Assembly: GCF_049243985.1 (NCBI RefSeq)
Contig: NC_135377.1
Span: 32,937,255 to 33,001,254, forward strand
Length of the DNA stretch: 64,000 nucleotides
Reading direction: 5' to 3'
DNA from: Paroedura picta
Taxonomy: Eukaryota > Chordata > Lepidosauria > Squamata > Gekkonidae
The notes under the pieces are model-generated. The model ran no database searches, was not told the DNA's origin, and worked only from the letters and a program-made list of their open reading frames with translations. Of the stretch, positions 1 through 10,700 are shown in pieces (the stretch's first letter is position 1; every line of letters begins with the position of its first letter). Both the position numbers and the translations under genes were made by a program.

Positions 1-1010
1 CGGACCTAGCCCTGAGCCCTGAGGTACCCCGTTACTCACCTCCCTCCAGTCTGATGAAACACCATTGACAACAACTCTTTGAGTGCGGTTCTCTAACCAA
101 TTCCCTATCCACCTAACTATCTGAAAATCCAGATTGCAGTCCTTCAATTTATCCATCAGAACATCATGAGGAACCTTATCAAAAGCTTTACTAAAATCCA
201 AGTAAATGACATCAACCGAATTTCCACGATCCAGCAAACCTGTTACTTGGTCAAAGAAGGAAACCAGGTTGGTCTGACAGGACCTGTTGGAGACAAATCC
301 ATGCTGACTTCCCTGGATCACCAAATTGTCCTCCAGATGTATGCAGATCGCTCCCTTTAATATCTGCTCCATTATTTCCCCTACAACAGAGGTCAGACTC
401 ACTGGTCTGTAGATTCCCGGGTCATCCTTCCTCACTTTTTTGAAGATTGGAATAATGTTTGCTCTCTTCCAGTCCTCTGGGACATCTCCAGTCCTTAAAG
501 AGGTCCAGAAGATGATGGACAAGGGTTCTGCAAGTTCTCTGGAAAGTTCTTTGAGCACTCTCGGGTGCATTTCATCCAGCCCAGGGGATTTAAACTCATC
601 CAGTGCAGCTAAATGCCTCTCGACAACCTCTCTGTCCATGTCAACCTGCCACCCAACCTGCCATCCCTTGGCTACTGCCATCTCTAGATGTGCCTAAACC
701 CTTTGACCTGTGGGAAAAAAACAGATGTAAAATAGGTGCTGAGCCTTTCTGCTTTCTCTGCATCCTCCGTTAGAGTTTGTCCATCTGCACCCAACAGTGG
801 GCCTATTGCCTCCTTTACTTTATGTTTGCTCCTCACATAACTGAAAAATCTTTTCTTGTTACAATGGGCTTCCCTGGCCAATCTTAGCTCATTCTCAGGT
901 TCAGCCTTTCTGATGATTGATCTACAGTGCCTAGTAACCTTTAGGTACTCTTCTTTAAAGGCTGTGGCAGTCTCCTTTATGTTGGAGACAATGAAATGGA
1001 CCTTTTGTTG
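1..1010 (-). mobile_element. LINE fragment, CR1/jockey-like, cut by window edge
   Basis: Read on the minus strand, 881-684 encodes a linker-like segment typical of LINE ORF2 (KKRFFSYVRSKHK, then GPLLGADGQ). About 360-60 encodes the reverse transcriptase block DVIYLDFSKAFDKVPHDVL followed by NWLENRTQRVVVNG and GVPQGS. The order linker then RT fits ORF2 read leftwards, so the catalytic YxDD region should lie beyond base 1. The frame is not continuous, so this is a decayed copy. The RT motifs are seen directly; the CR1/jockey assignment is from memory of that family, and the exact clade is uncertain. Confidence 0.8.
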
Positions 1011-1189
1011 AATGAGATAAAGCCTCCGGTCTTTTGTCTACAGAGCAGGACTTAAAGGGTGAACTGAAACAGGATAGGTAAACTCATTACTACCAACCAC
1101 ACTTCTGAGAATACCATGCTACTTATAGTATCCAAAGTTGTTGCCAACAACAGACACCATCTGATTTGTCTCTCCCCTCTCCTCCCTCT

Positions 1190-1395
1190 AGTAGATGAAT
1201 GGGGGGGGGGGGGTTAGAGGGTTCCACCATCTTTACTTGCTGTTGATTGTTGCTGTTATAGTCCTTTTAATGGGTTTTAATGGGGGGTTTAGTAAAAAAA
1301 TGGGGTTTCTGTAAACCGCCACAAGCCTTTGGGAGTGGCGGTCAATAAATTGAAGAAATAAATAGATAAATAAACAAACAAGTAAATAAGTTTAA
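1190..1395 (+). mobile_element. LINE 3' tail fragment
   Basis: A G-run at 1201-1213 is followed by T-rich sequence, then a segment around 1308-1345 (gtaaaccgccacaagcc, ggagtggcggtcaataaa) and a (TAAA/CAAA)n-like tail to about 1395. This phrasing is the usual 3' UTR of squamate L2/CR1-type LINEs. No coding sequence remains. The boundaries are approximate. Confidence 0.55.
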
Positions 1396-1595
1396 TTGAA
1401 AAACTTGCCAGATCATGTCATTATTTACATAAATCAATTCATAAGAATACATATATATTTTGCAACAACTAACTGAAAAAGAGAGAAGGAACAATCACCA
1501 AAATCTGAACACTATCTCCACATCAAAATAATTCTTGTGATTTTAAAATACTTTAGTCAATACTTTGTTGAGAACTCTTGCTGTTTAAAGCCCCA

Positions 1596-1918
1596 TTTAC
1601 ATGACAATGAATACATATACAGCTTACCTATTCATGCATACAGCTATTTGTAAGGAAGTGCCAATGTGTGTTAATGTTACAAAGAAAACTGGAGACCAGT
1701 ACCTGGATATATATGGGATTTCAGTCACATAATCATCCATATGTGCTCGCAATGTAACTTATGAATTACTCAATACATATGTTATTTGTAAGTTATATTC
1801 CAAGCACATATGGATGAGGATGTGACTGAAATCCCATATACATCTGGGTACTGATTATATCAAGTATACACTGTACATGGATTTTATATGTAATCACTGT
1901 AACTTGCAAGTAGGGCTA
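1596..1918. repeat. Palindrome-containing interspersed repeat, copy 1
   Basis: Arms at about 1697-1760 and 1790-1853 are near-perfect inverted repeats around a spacer of about 30 bp; for example TGGGATTTCAGTCACAT at 1714-1730 is matched in reverse near 1818-1834. A diverged second copy lies at 52495-52727. Shared landmarks are a start like ttgtaaggaagtg, a middle like ggaccagt, and an end like tgtaacttgcaagtag. I do not recognise the family. It could be a non-autonomous DNA element or a hairpin-forming SINE. Confidence 0.6.
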
Positions 1919-2129
1919 TACTATACCAATTGTTTGCTGTGCTTTATATCACATCACAGATTTATATTAACAGTATTTTTAGCTTCCTGCAGCACCTACT
2001 GTTCTACTAAATTTCCGTAATCTTAACTGAATGACTAGGGAAAAGAAAGCCAAGGTTTCTTATATGGTTTGAAGTGAAGCTTTTTCTCTGGGTTCTCCTC
2101 TAGTTGCTTAAAGAACTATATTCTTTAAT

Positions 2130-2430
2130 AGTTCTTGCCAGCTCTGGGGTTGAGGCATTTCTGGTGATCTGGAGTTGGGGCCTGGGAAGAATGGGTGTTG
2201 AGGAGGGGAGGCACTTCAGCCAGTTTGAACACCATATGCCCTTCAAAGCAGGGGTAGTCAACCTGTGGTCCTCCAGATGTCCATGAACTACAATTCCCAT
2301 GAGCCCCTGCCAGCGTTTGCGTTGACTACCCCTGCTTCAAAGGACCATTTTCTCCAGGGGAACTCTACAGTCTAGGTAGCAAGGAAGTCTCTAGCTCCCT
2401 TTAAGAGGCTGGCAACTCTGCTACCTGCAG
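2130..2430. repeat. Unclassified 'gccagctct' repeat interrupted by a MITE
   Basis: This copy starts near 2138 with ttgccagctctgggg and ends near 2410-2418 with ctggcaactc, giving roughly inverted ends. It shares blocks (gccagctc, ctggagttggg, ccattttctccaggggaa) with the copy at about 49432-49650. It is split by the hAT MITE at 2249-2334, so it is the older element. The family is common in reptile genomes, but I cannot assign a superfamily. Confidence 0.5.
2249..2334. mobile_element. Short hAT-type MITE with perfect 8-bp target duplication
   Basis: An 86-bp element begins CAGGGGTAGTCAAC and ends GTTGACTACCCCTG, perfect inverted termini. It is flanked by the identical 8-bp duplication cttcaaag at 2241-2248 and 2335-2342. 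An 8-bp duplication with CAGGGG-type ends is the hAT signature. It has no coding capacity. It is inserted inside an older repeat. Confidence 0.9.
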
Positions 2431-2434
2431 CAGG

Positions 2435-3449
2435 ACATTTTCCATGCTTTTGTGATCCCTTCCTTGGTCTGCATGTTCTTGTTGGTGTGTAAGCAAAATG
2501 AGAAAGACAAGAAAGACAATCTAGCAATAGTCTAAATTCTAATTGCTAAAGTCTGCAAACTAGCTAGTTAAACAGAATTCTAAATCAGTCAAACTGGAAA
2601 ATTACAGTGGCATATAATAATAATTGTTTAATTTATTAGAAACCTACATGTAAAATGCCTGGTATTTCAAACACGGAAGATCAGAACAATGTTGCAGAGG
2701 ACAGAAGGAACAATAGTATTAAACCCCTGCTAATTAAATGTATACTTTTCTTAAACCCTTGCAATCTCCGTTGGTTACACTGTAAGTCTGTACTAGTGGA
2801 TCCAAGACGGGTATCAGAACTAACTATTTGTTTTTAAAAGCTTAAATTTCCAATTACCTGAGTTGCCAAGTGTTTTTTTTCCTCCTTGCGTGAAAGATCA
2901 ATGTTAAAAAAACAAACAAACTGGTAATCTACTGCTACAGAAAAGGCATTTCCTGATGAATGTCTCTTGCTGATTGTGTTCAATATCGTCTTTAAAACCA
3001 ACTTGAAGTTGGGCTCCTCTTGCTCCTTTAATGCTACATTCATCTGAGTGGGTGGAAACTGCGTGTCATACTGTGTCTGAGGAAGTGTGCGTGCACATGA
3101 AAGGCCATACCTTGAATGAAAAATTGTAGTTTTTAAAGGTGCCCCTGGACTCGAAATTTGTTCTGCGTTGATTTCAGTGAGATTCAGTTCTGAACGGGAA
3201 ATGCCTGGTGTGTGGTCGCGGCTGAGCGATATTTTATTGTGGTGGACCAACTCTTCTACGTTGTTCACCTTTGTTTCCAGTAACCGGAGTGATGTTAAGG
3301 AGGTTTGAGAAATCACATATTACTATGGCATAGTTGGGAACGACAACTAGAACTGAGATTTTGATTTCCGGAATTGTGTAGATGTTGTCAAACCAAAATT
3401 AGAGCGTTTGGAACTCATATAGCAAAAACAGCCAGGCGGTTTCGTAGTC
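2435..3449. other. Intergenic stretch without a gene; one Penelope-type fragment
   Basis: No conserved coding sequence was recognised. A minus-strand frame is open across 2834-3316, but it runs through a repeat and is probably chance. The repeat fragment (3077-3165) has the layout ctgaggaagtgtgcgtgc ... gaaagg ... cttgaatgaa ... aaggtgcccctggactc seen in several other places in the window. See the hammerhead finding. Confidence 0.5.
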
Positions 3450-3543
3450 CCTTCGATAGCTCAGCTGGTAGAGCGGAGGACTGTAGAGGTTCTACTACCA
3501 AGTGGCAATCCTTAGGTCGCTGGTTCGATTCCGGCTCGAAGGA
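3450..3543 (+). tRNA. tRNA-Tyr (anticodon GTA) with intron
   Basis: The acceptor arm CCTTCGA pairs with TCGAAGG, followed by discriminator A at 3543. The D-arm/A-box is TAGCTCAGCTGGTAGAGC and the T-arm/B-box is GGTTCGATTCC. The anticodon loop CTGTAGA is followed by an intron of about 20 bp (around 3489-3509) before the anticodon stem resumes with TCCTTAGG. Eukaryotic nuclear tRNA-Tyr genes almost always carry an intron just 3' of the anticodon, so this looks like a functional gene. It is unrelated in function to MYBL1 downstream. Confidence 0.97.
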
Positions 3544-3550
3544 GGCAAAA

Positions 3551-3554
3551 TTTT
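3551..3554 (+). terminator. RNA polymerase III terminator of tRNA-Tyr
   Basis: A TTTT run starts 8 bases after the tRNA 3' end, with a second T5 run just after it. This is the expected position for a Pol III stop. Confidence 0.8.
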
Positions 3555-3799
3555 ATTTTTATGTGTTATCTCTGGTGTTGCTTCCTATTCTCCCATATGC
3601 CCTGTCTCATAATTTTAGTGAAATTTAATATAGTGGAATGCACTTTAATATAGGAACACTTTCTCCCGAGGGGCTGCGTTCAAGAGAGAGCCGATTTATG
3701 AGGCCAGCAGGCGGAGGACCTGAAGAACTTAGATGGACGTTCCCTTGCTTTTTAGAAATGAAGAAAAGGCAGAGTAACAGTTGACACAGCTCTAGAGAG

Positions 3800-4700
3800 C
3801 AACGCGTTCATTTACGGACTAGACTCGCCGGCGCTGAACAACAGATCTTCTCTCTCGCCACAAGACCTGGAAAACTCTCTTTCCCAGGACACCTTGCGCT
3901 TTAGCCCGCCCACTGCTCCGCCTCTGCTCCCCCTACCTCCCTCCCCCCCTCCCGGCCTTTCTTTCCTTACTGGTCGTTCCCCTTCTTCTCTCGCACCGCC
4001 CCTGCTTGGCCGCGTGCCGTCCATCACAGCCAATGGGATGCCAGTCCGCGTGCGCAGATTCAAACGGCGGCTCTGGAGAGAGGCTGGGCGCGAGATTCGG
4101 CGGCAGGGACGAAGAAGGCGGCGAGTGTGGTGGCGCTCACGGGCAGCCGAGAAGTGACAGCGCGGCAGGGCCCGCGGGAGGACGCCGCAGACGCCGAGCC
4201 CTCCCCGATCCTTCCCCTCGCAGCAGGGGCCCGGTTCGTGCCATGTCCCCCGGTCGGGGGGCCAGGCGGGGCCGCGGCTAAAGCGCCACACGCGATCCGA
4301 GAGCCTTGGGCCGCTCGGCAGGCGATCTCCCCGCGCCCCTGCCTCCGCCTTATGGTGCGCCGAGGATGGCGAAGAGGCCACGCAGGTGAGCGGCCGCCCG
4401 GATCCTTCCAGGCATCTCGGGGCTCCCGCCAGCCTCCGCGAGGGGAGCTCGGCCCAGCGCGCACGACACCCCGCTCGTCTTCGGCGCGGCGCCTCTCTCC
4501 TCAGGGGCCCTCCCTTGGCCTCGCTGCCCGGGCCCTCGGGCCCTTCCCGGGTTTTGTGGCGGCGCTCTGGTCGCTCCTCCCCCCCTCCCCCGGCGCCGCT
4601 TCCCCTTGGGGATCCCAGCTCTCTTGTCACGGTAGCGCTTCCCGTGATCGCTTCTTCCCGTGAAGATCGATTCAGGCGGGTCGCCGTGTTGGTCTGAAGT
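3800..4700 (+). promoter_or_regulatory. MYBL1: MYBL1 CpG-island promoter and 5' UTR
   Basis: The block is strongly GC- and CpG-rich around the MYBL1 start codon (4366), unlike the AT-rich flanks. It contains a CCAAT box at 4030-4034 and, 25 bases further on, TTCAAA at 4059-4064, the reverse complement of the CHR cell-cycle element TTTGAA. This overlaps an AACGG Myb-core-like sequence. The open frames on both strands here are by-products of GC-rich sequence, not genes. No transcription start can be read from sequence alone. Vertebrate MYBL1 is cell-cycle and germline regulated and known to bind its own promoter; that these motifs act here is inference. Confidence 0.75.
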
Positions 4701-7700
4701 AGCAGAACAAGTTTGGACTCCAGAGGCACCTTGAAGACCTCGAATGAAACCTGGTTGGTCATAAAGGTGCCCCTGGACTCTCAATCTGTTCTTTCCCTGC
4801 TCTGCCGCTTTTCCCTCTGGACGTGTAGACACAGACAAGAGAGCTGGTGCGAAGTTTGCATTAGGTCTGCGTTTTCTTGCTTTGGTGGACATGGTGGAAA
4901 TAACGATTGGGGAGATGACCTATATGGGGAGTTGGCAACAGAGCCTCGCGTTGGCTCTCAGTTACTGGAAGACTTGAAAGGAAATACCAAGCTAGTATCT
5001 TAAGATGTGCAGTGCTTTGTTTTGGGAGGGTAGGTGAGGGTAGAGACCTTGCGCCTGATAGAATTCTTGCACTTTGTATTTAGTCCATTAACAAGGAATT
5101 TATGTCTAATGTAATGGGCTTAGAAAACAGAGATGGCTAATGTGTATTATTCAGATATAACAATAACTGGCATAATTCTGTGTATTACATTAGTGCTTTA
5201 TTCTTACGCATTCTACATTATTATAACTTATATTTATATTACTTGTTAGCATCATGACTTGCAATGAAGCTACATGTAATATAATTTCAAAGGCCTCATT
5301 CTAAGTATTAGGATTTACTTAATGTAAACGGATACCACAGTACACACAAACCAGTTCTCTGACAAGTATTATAACTCTTTACTCTAGCTATCTAAAGATG
5401 TATTACCTTATACTTCATATACCCTGTCAAGTGTCCAAACTGTTTTTATAATATATTCATTAGAAAGCCTTTAAAAATGTGCTGTTATAAACTTTAAACA
5501 TTTCATCAATGTCTGCAAGCTGCTCTTTCTAAAAAGTATTTAGATTATTGTAGTTTTGCCCTTTGATGAACCCCTCCTCCCCCTATTTTGATTGGAAAAA
5601 AATACCCAAGCTTCTCCAGTAGCTAATCTAGATTTTGTAAGTGTTATTATGTAACTACTTGCGAAGAGGAAAAAATAACATTCGTATAAAGGATGGATCA
5701 CTTTGACCCCTTAGAATGTTTGGTTAGTTAATATGGTGTTGTTGAATCAAAGATTTTTGTAGATTTGACTATTTTACTAATGCATGATGTAAAACATAAA
5801 TGGATGATGTAAAAGAGTCATAGGTATTGGAGTAACAGGTGAGAATTTTCTGTGACGTAACTCTGACAGCCCCATGTATATTGGCTTGAGCTCCTTAAAA
5901 GAAAGAAATACAACAATAATTGTGATAGAAACATACAAAATATTTAATAATCCAGCAGGTGGCGCATGCCTCTCAGGCAAAGTTTGCTCTCTAGATTAAG
6001 GTGAATAGCAGTGTTGGTCTGAAGCACTATAACACAGTTTTAAGACAACGTTTTACTCCGGGTATAAGCTTTCATGAGTATACACACTTCATCAGATGCA
6101 GACAAATTAATTTGCTTATTTAATTTCTTTAATAAACTGTGACAAAAAGAATGGTGCAACTGGAAGATTGTATTCCATCATTCTGTTTTTCTTGAACATA
6201 TCGCTGGAGAAAAAGAAATGTTGCAAGTGAAGAGGCTTGGTTTGTCTCTTTGTGTGTGGGGTGTTTCATTAACAACCTTAAAAAAATACAGTAGGAAGTG
6301 AGCCTTATTTTTGAACAGAGTAACTGTTATTACTTTGTGTTACATTGAGATGCATTCTTTGATATTTCACAACCCCACATTTTGATCCAGTTTTATTGCT
6401 TCTTGCTGATTAGTTTAGCTAGATTGTGATGGGTGAAAGTAATACAGTAATTTTAAAAACTGGCAGTTTTTCTGTGACAAATATGGTTGTATCTTCATAT
6501 CCAATGAGTTTTTATGGATGTGTATTTTCAATGTCAATGTTAACTTAATAATAGCTTGCACTTTGCAGTGAGGAAGATGATGATGACCTTCACTATGTAG
6601 ATCATGACTATGAAGTACCACAGCAGAAAGGCATAAAAAAGATTTGTAATAGAGTAAAATGGACGCGTGATGAGGTGAGCCTTAACTGTTTGTGGATTTT
6701 CCTTCTATGTGGATCTGTCATCATATGGCTATTACAGAGTTGTTTTTTGTTCTGAATTGTGCCCTAAAAGGATGAAAAGCTGAAAAAATTAGTGGAACAG
6801 CATGGGACAAGTGATTGGACATTCATTGCTAGTCATCTACAAGTAAGTGAAAATTAAATGAGAAACATATATGAAATAGCCTTATCCCCTTTCTCCATTT
6901 CTCCCTCCTGTTTTGTGGCATGGTTGAGCCCCAGTTTTCCATTTTTGGTTTGAATGTGAGCTGTAGTATGAGTGGCCTAAGCCACAAACATGTAAGATCT
7001 TTTAAATAAATTTATGTGCTCAAACTTCAGTTCTCCACCAACAGTTTTCATTTAGCAAAGATTCACAGCAAACATTTTCCTCCCATTCTTTTGCAGAATC
7101 GTTCTGATTTTCAGTGCCAGCATCGATGGCAGAAAGTCCTAAACCCAGAACTTATTAAAGGTCCTTGGACTAAGGAAGAGGATCAGAGGGTAAATAATTT
7201 TCATAGTTCTAGAATATTTTTTTTTTAAGTATAGTAGGGTCACCCAAGATTACATCATCCTATTTTACCTTATAGGTGTATCAAACTTAGGATGTTTATA
7301 TAAATGTATAAACTTAGCAACATTCACGTTATAGATCCTTGTGTTGATATTATTGTATATTTAGTAATGCTTTGAGCCAACTATAATGTGACTGTGAAGC
7401 TCTGCTTCTTTGGTACGACTGTCCCTGCTTTTTCTGACAGGACAACTTGAGCACTGCCTCTGATCACTTTACATTCTAGGTTATTGAACTTGTTCAGAAA
7501 TATGGTCCAAAGCGATGGTCTTTGATTGCAAAGCACTTAAAGGGAAGAATAGGGAAGCAGTGTCGAGAAAGATGGCATAACCATCTTAATCCTGAGGTTA
7601 AAAAATCTTCATGGACTGAAGAGGAGGATAGAATCATCTATGAAGCTCACAAACGTTTGGGAAACCGGTGGGCTGAAATAGCAAAACTACTTCCTGGAAG

Positions 7701-10700
7701 GTATTTTTGAATTTACCACTCTGTACTGTGCATGCAAATAGCAAATTATTTCTAGATTTGTGAAGCTTATAACCAAATACTCTTAACGTCATAAAATGGT
7801 GTAGTAGTGATTCTGCATTTTAAATATTTACTGCTTATATATTTTCAGATTCTTGCTGTTATGACATGCAAATATTGTTGCATCACCTAGCCACATCCTG
7901 GTGGCTTGAAATAGACAGAGAGGTGTTCAGTAGATCAGCCGCCCTGTTGTCTCTTGGCTTCAGCAGCCAGCATGCAAACATCTGAGTTCTCTGCTTTTTC
8001 AAGTGTCTGGCATGTGACCTCCAGACACAAACTCTCCTGGTGTCAGTTGCATGATATTTAGCCTGACATTACTTCTGGTCCAGGACCACGGTGTTTATTT
8101 TTTATTTAGGTTTATAACCTGACTTTCTCCAAGTGAAGATCAAAACAGTTTACATTGTTCTTGTCACCTTCATTTTATCCTCACAACAACTCTGTGAGGT
8201 AGGTTTAGCTGAGTGTGTATAACTGGATCAAAGTCCTTGGCAGAGAAAGGCCTGAAACCTGTGTCTCTCAGATCCTTATGGGACCCAATAACCACTATGC
8301 CTCACTGGCTTTCTAATCATTTCATTTCCAATTGATTAATTATACTGCTCTCCCTTGTGGCTAAGTGAAGTTAACATAGATCATGGGAATAAGTACAGTG
8401 CAATACAGCAACATCAAGTAAATATAGCAATAGCAGCAGTAATCTTGCAACAATTCCAACAACATTTTCATATAGCAATTTCAACACTAAATTCTAATAA
8501 TATTAACTTTTGACTACAGTCCTATAGGTTAGTAGAGTTGGGTTCCGTTCATGGGGAGGGGGTTTCCGGGGGCCCAGCAGAAGATGGTGGTTCAGTCGAC
8601 CTCAGCCAAAAGCCCGGAAGAAGTGCTCCGTTTTATTTATTTATGCTTGTATTTATTAACTGCCACTCCCAACACAGCCAGCTCATGGTGGTTTACAATA
8701 AAAACAATAAAGCCCCATAAAACATCAAACAGCAATCTTCATGGCAGACAAAGCTAATCTATTTACCTCCCCCCACCCCTTCCACAGTCAATGACACCGG
8801 GCCACACTAGTCCCCACTGATCTGCCATCATCCTTGGGAGAGGCGCCCATGCCCAGCTGACCAAGGCCAATGCCCCTGCAGGGAGGGGCCGATCTTCCTG
8901 GCCCGGCCTCAACCAAATGTCCGGTGGAAAATCTTCTTACAGGCCCTGCAAAACGTTGACAGCTCTATCAGGGCCCTTGGTTCTTTCTGGAACTCATTCC
9001 ACCAAGTTGGGGCTAGGACCGAAAAAGTCCTGGCTCTAGTCGAGGCCAGGCGTGCCTCACGGGGACTGGGGATAGCCAGCAGATTCATACCCACAGAGTG
9101 AAGAGCCTGTGGAGGGCATAAGGAGACAAGTTGTCCCTCAGATATGCAGGGCCCAGGCTGCAAATGACATTGAAGGTAAGAACCAAAACCTTGAACCTGA
9201 TCTACAAGCTAACTGGCAACCAGTGCAGCTGCCTAAGCATAGGCTGGACATGGGCCCTACAGCATGATCTCATGAGGACCCTAGCAGCCACATTTTGTAC
9301 CAACTGCAATTTCTGGGTCAGAGGCAAGGGAAGGCCCACGTATCAATAGTGGCAGGTAAGTCGTGGCGGAGTGACAGAGCCTTATCCGCAAAATAGCTCG
9401 ATAATGCCTCACAGCTCAAATCCATTTCCTTTATCTTTTGGCGCCCTTCTTCGAGGTCGGTAAAAGATCTAATCACTCTAAACAATTGTGCCAGGCAAGA
9501 GCTTGCAGACACGATTTCCGCAGCGTAGAAATCTTGTTTCGCCGCTTTTACCTCGTTCTCATACACCTTCATAAACGTGCAATGAGTTGTCCTTGCCGCT
9601 TCATTGCGAGTCTTCCTCCACACTCGCTCAAACTGTCTCACTTCCTTCTTCCTCTCCTGAAGGTCCTGGGAAAACCATGGAGCCTGTTTGAGGTGAAGGT
9701 GGAGAGGGCACCTAGGAGTAATCTCGTTGATAGCGGCCATTATGCGGGACTGCCAGTCCTCAACCAAGGCTGACAACAAATTGCTGGCAGGCATCGGGTC
9801 CCGCAGGGTGTTCAGGAATCTCTCAGAAAACATAAGTCTCCGTGGGCGGACCAAAATACGTCCGTCACCCAAACGGGGAGGGGGTGGTATCTTAAGTCGA
9901 GCCTTCGGGGCATGGTGGTCTGACCATGGGACTATGTTATTCGCCACCAGATATATTACTACTCCTGCACCAAAGATCAGATTGAGGGTGTGACCAGCCT
10001 GATGAGTGTGACCAGCAAAAAATTGCGAGAACCCCAGTGTCTCCATGGCTGACACCAAGTCCAGGCCATGTCCGCGTGGACATTGAAGTCTTGGGTACTG
10101 CAATGTCCAGATAGCCAACGCCTCCAGTAGATCTGGCAGGGAATCCGGAGGGGAAGTGGATGATCGGTACACCAATCAGATTGCTACGTTCTCGACCGAC
10201 TCCCACTCTAGGCCGACACACTCAATCCCCGAGATCGATGGTGCAGGGAGAGACCTGAAGGAGAAAGACTCTCTGACCAAGATTGCCACCCCCCTCCCCT
10301 CCCATGGAGCCGGGGTTGATGTAAGACCAAAACCCAGGTGGCACAAGATCTTTCAAGGCGACTGTCTCGCCTTCACGCACCCAGGTTTCAGTCACGCAAG
10401 CCAGGTCAGCCTCATGCCTTGCAAAATAGTCCTGAGAGGTAGAGGATTTGTTGTTGATTGACCTGGTGTTGCATAAGATCAACACCAATTCCACCCTAGC
10501 CCTCTCCTCCACAAACCTGGGGATGGGACGGAGATTTGAACGGCAGTGACTGTATCGACCAGGCCAATGGCCGTGGGAGTTCCACAGCCGAGGCCTTCCT
10601 GGACCTGCATACGTCGCTGCCCCCCTATAATTGAATCTCCTTCCACTGCTATGCTTGCCTTGGCCTAGAAATACTGGAATCATGGTCCCGGGCTGGATCC

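Noticed and set aside
2834-3316. 160-codon minus-strand frame as a possible gene
   Set aside because: It runs through a Penelope-type repeat fragment, has no ATG start (GTG), and matches nothing I recognise.
3812-4762. Long open frames on both strands of the CpG island, up to 316 codons
   Set aside because: They are arginine/proline/glycine-rich, overlap each other in several frames, and cover the MYBL1 promoter and first exon; GC-rich DNA lacks stop codons.
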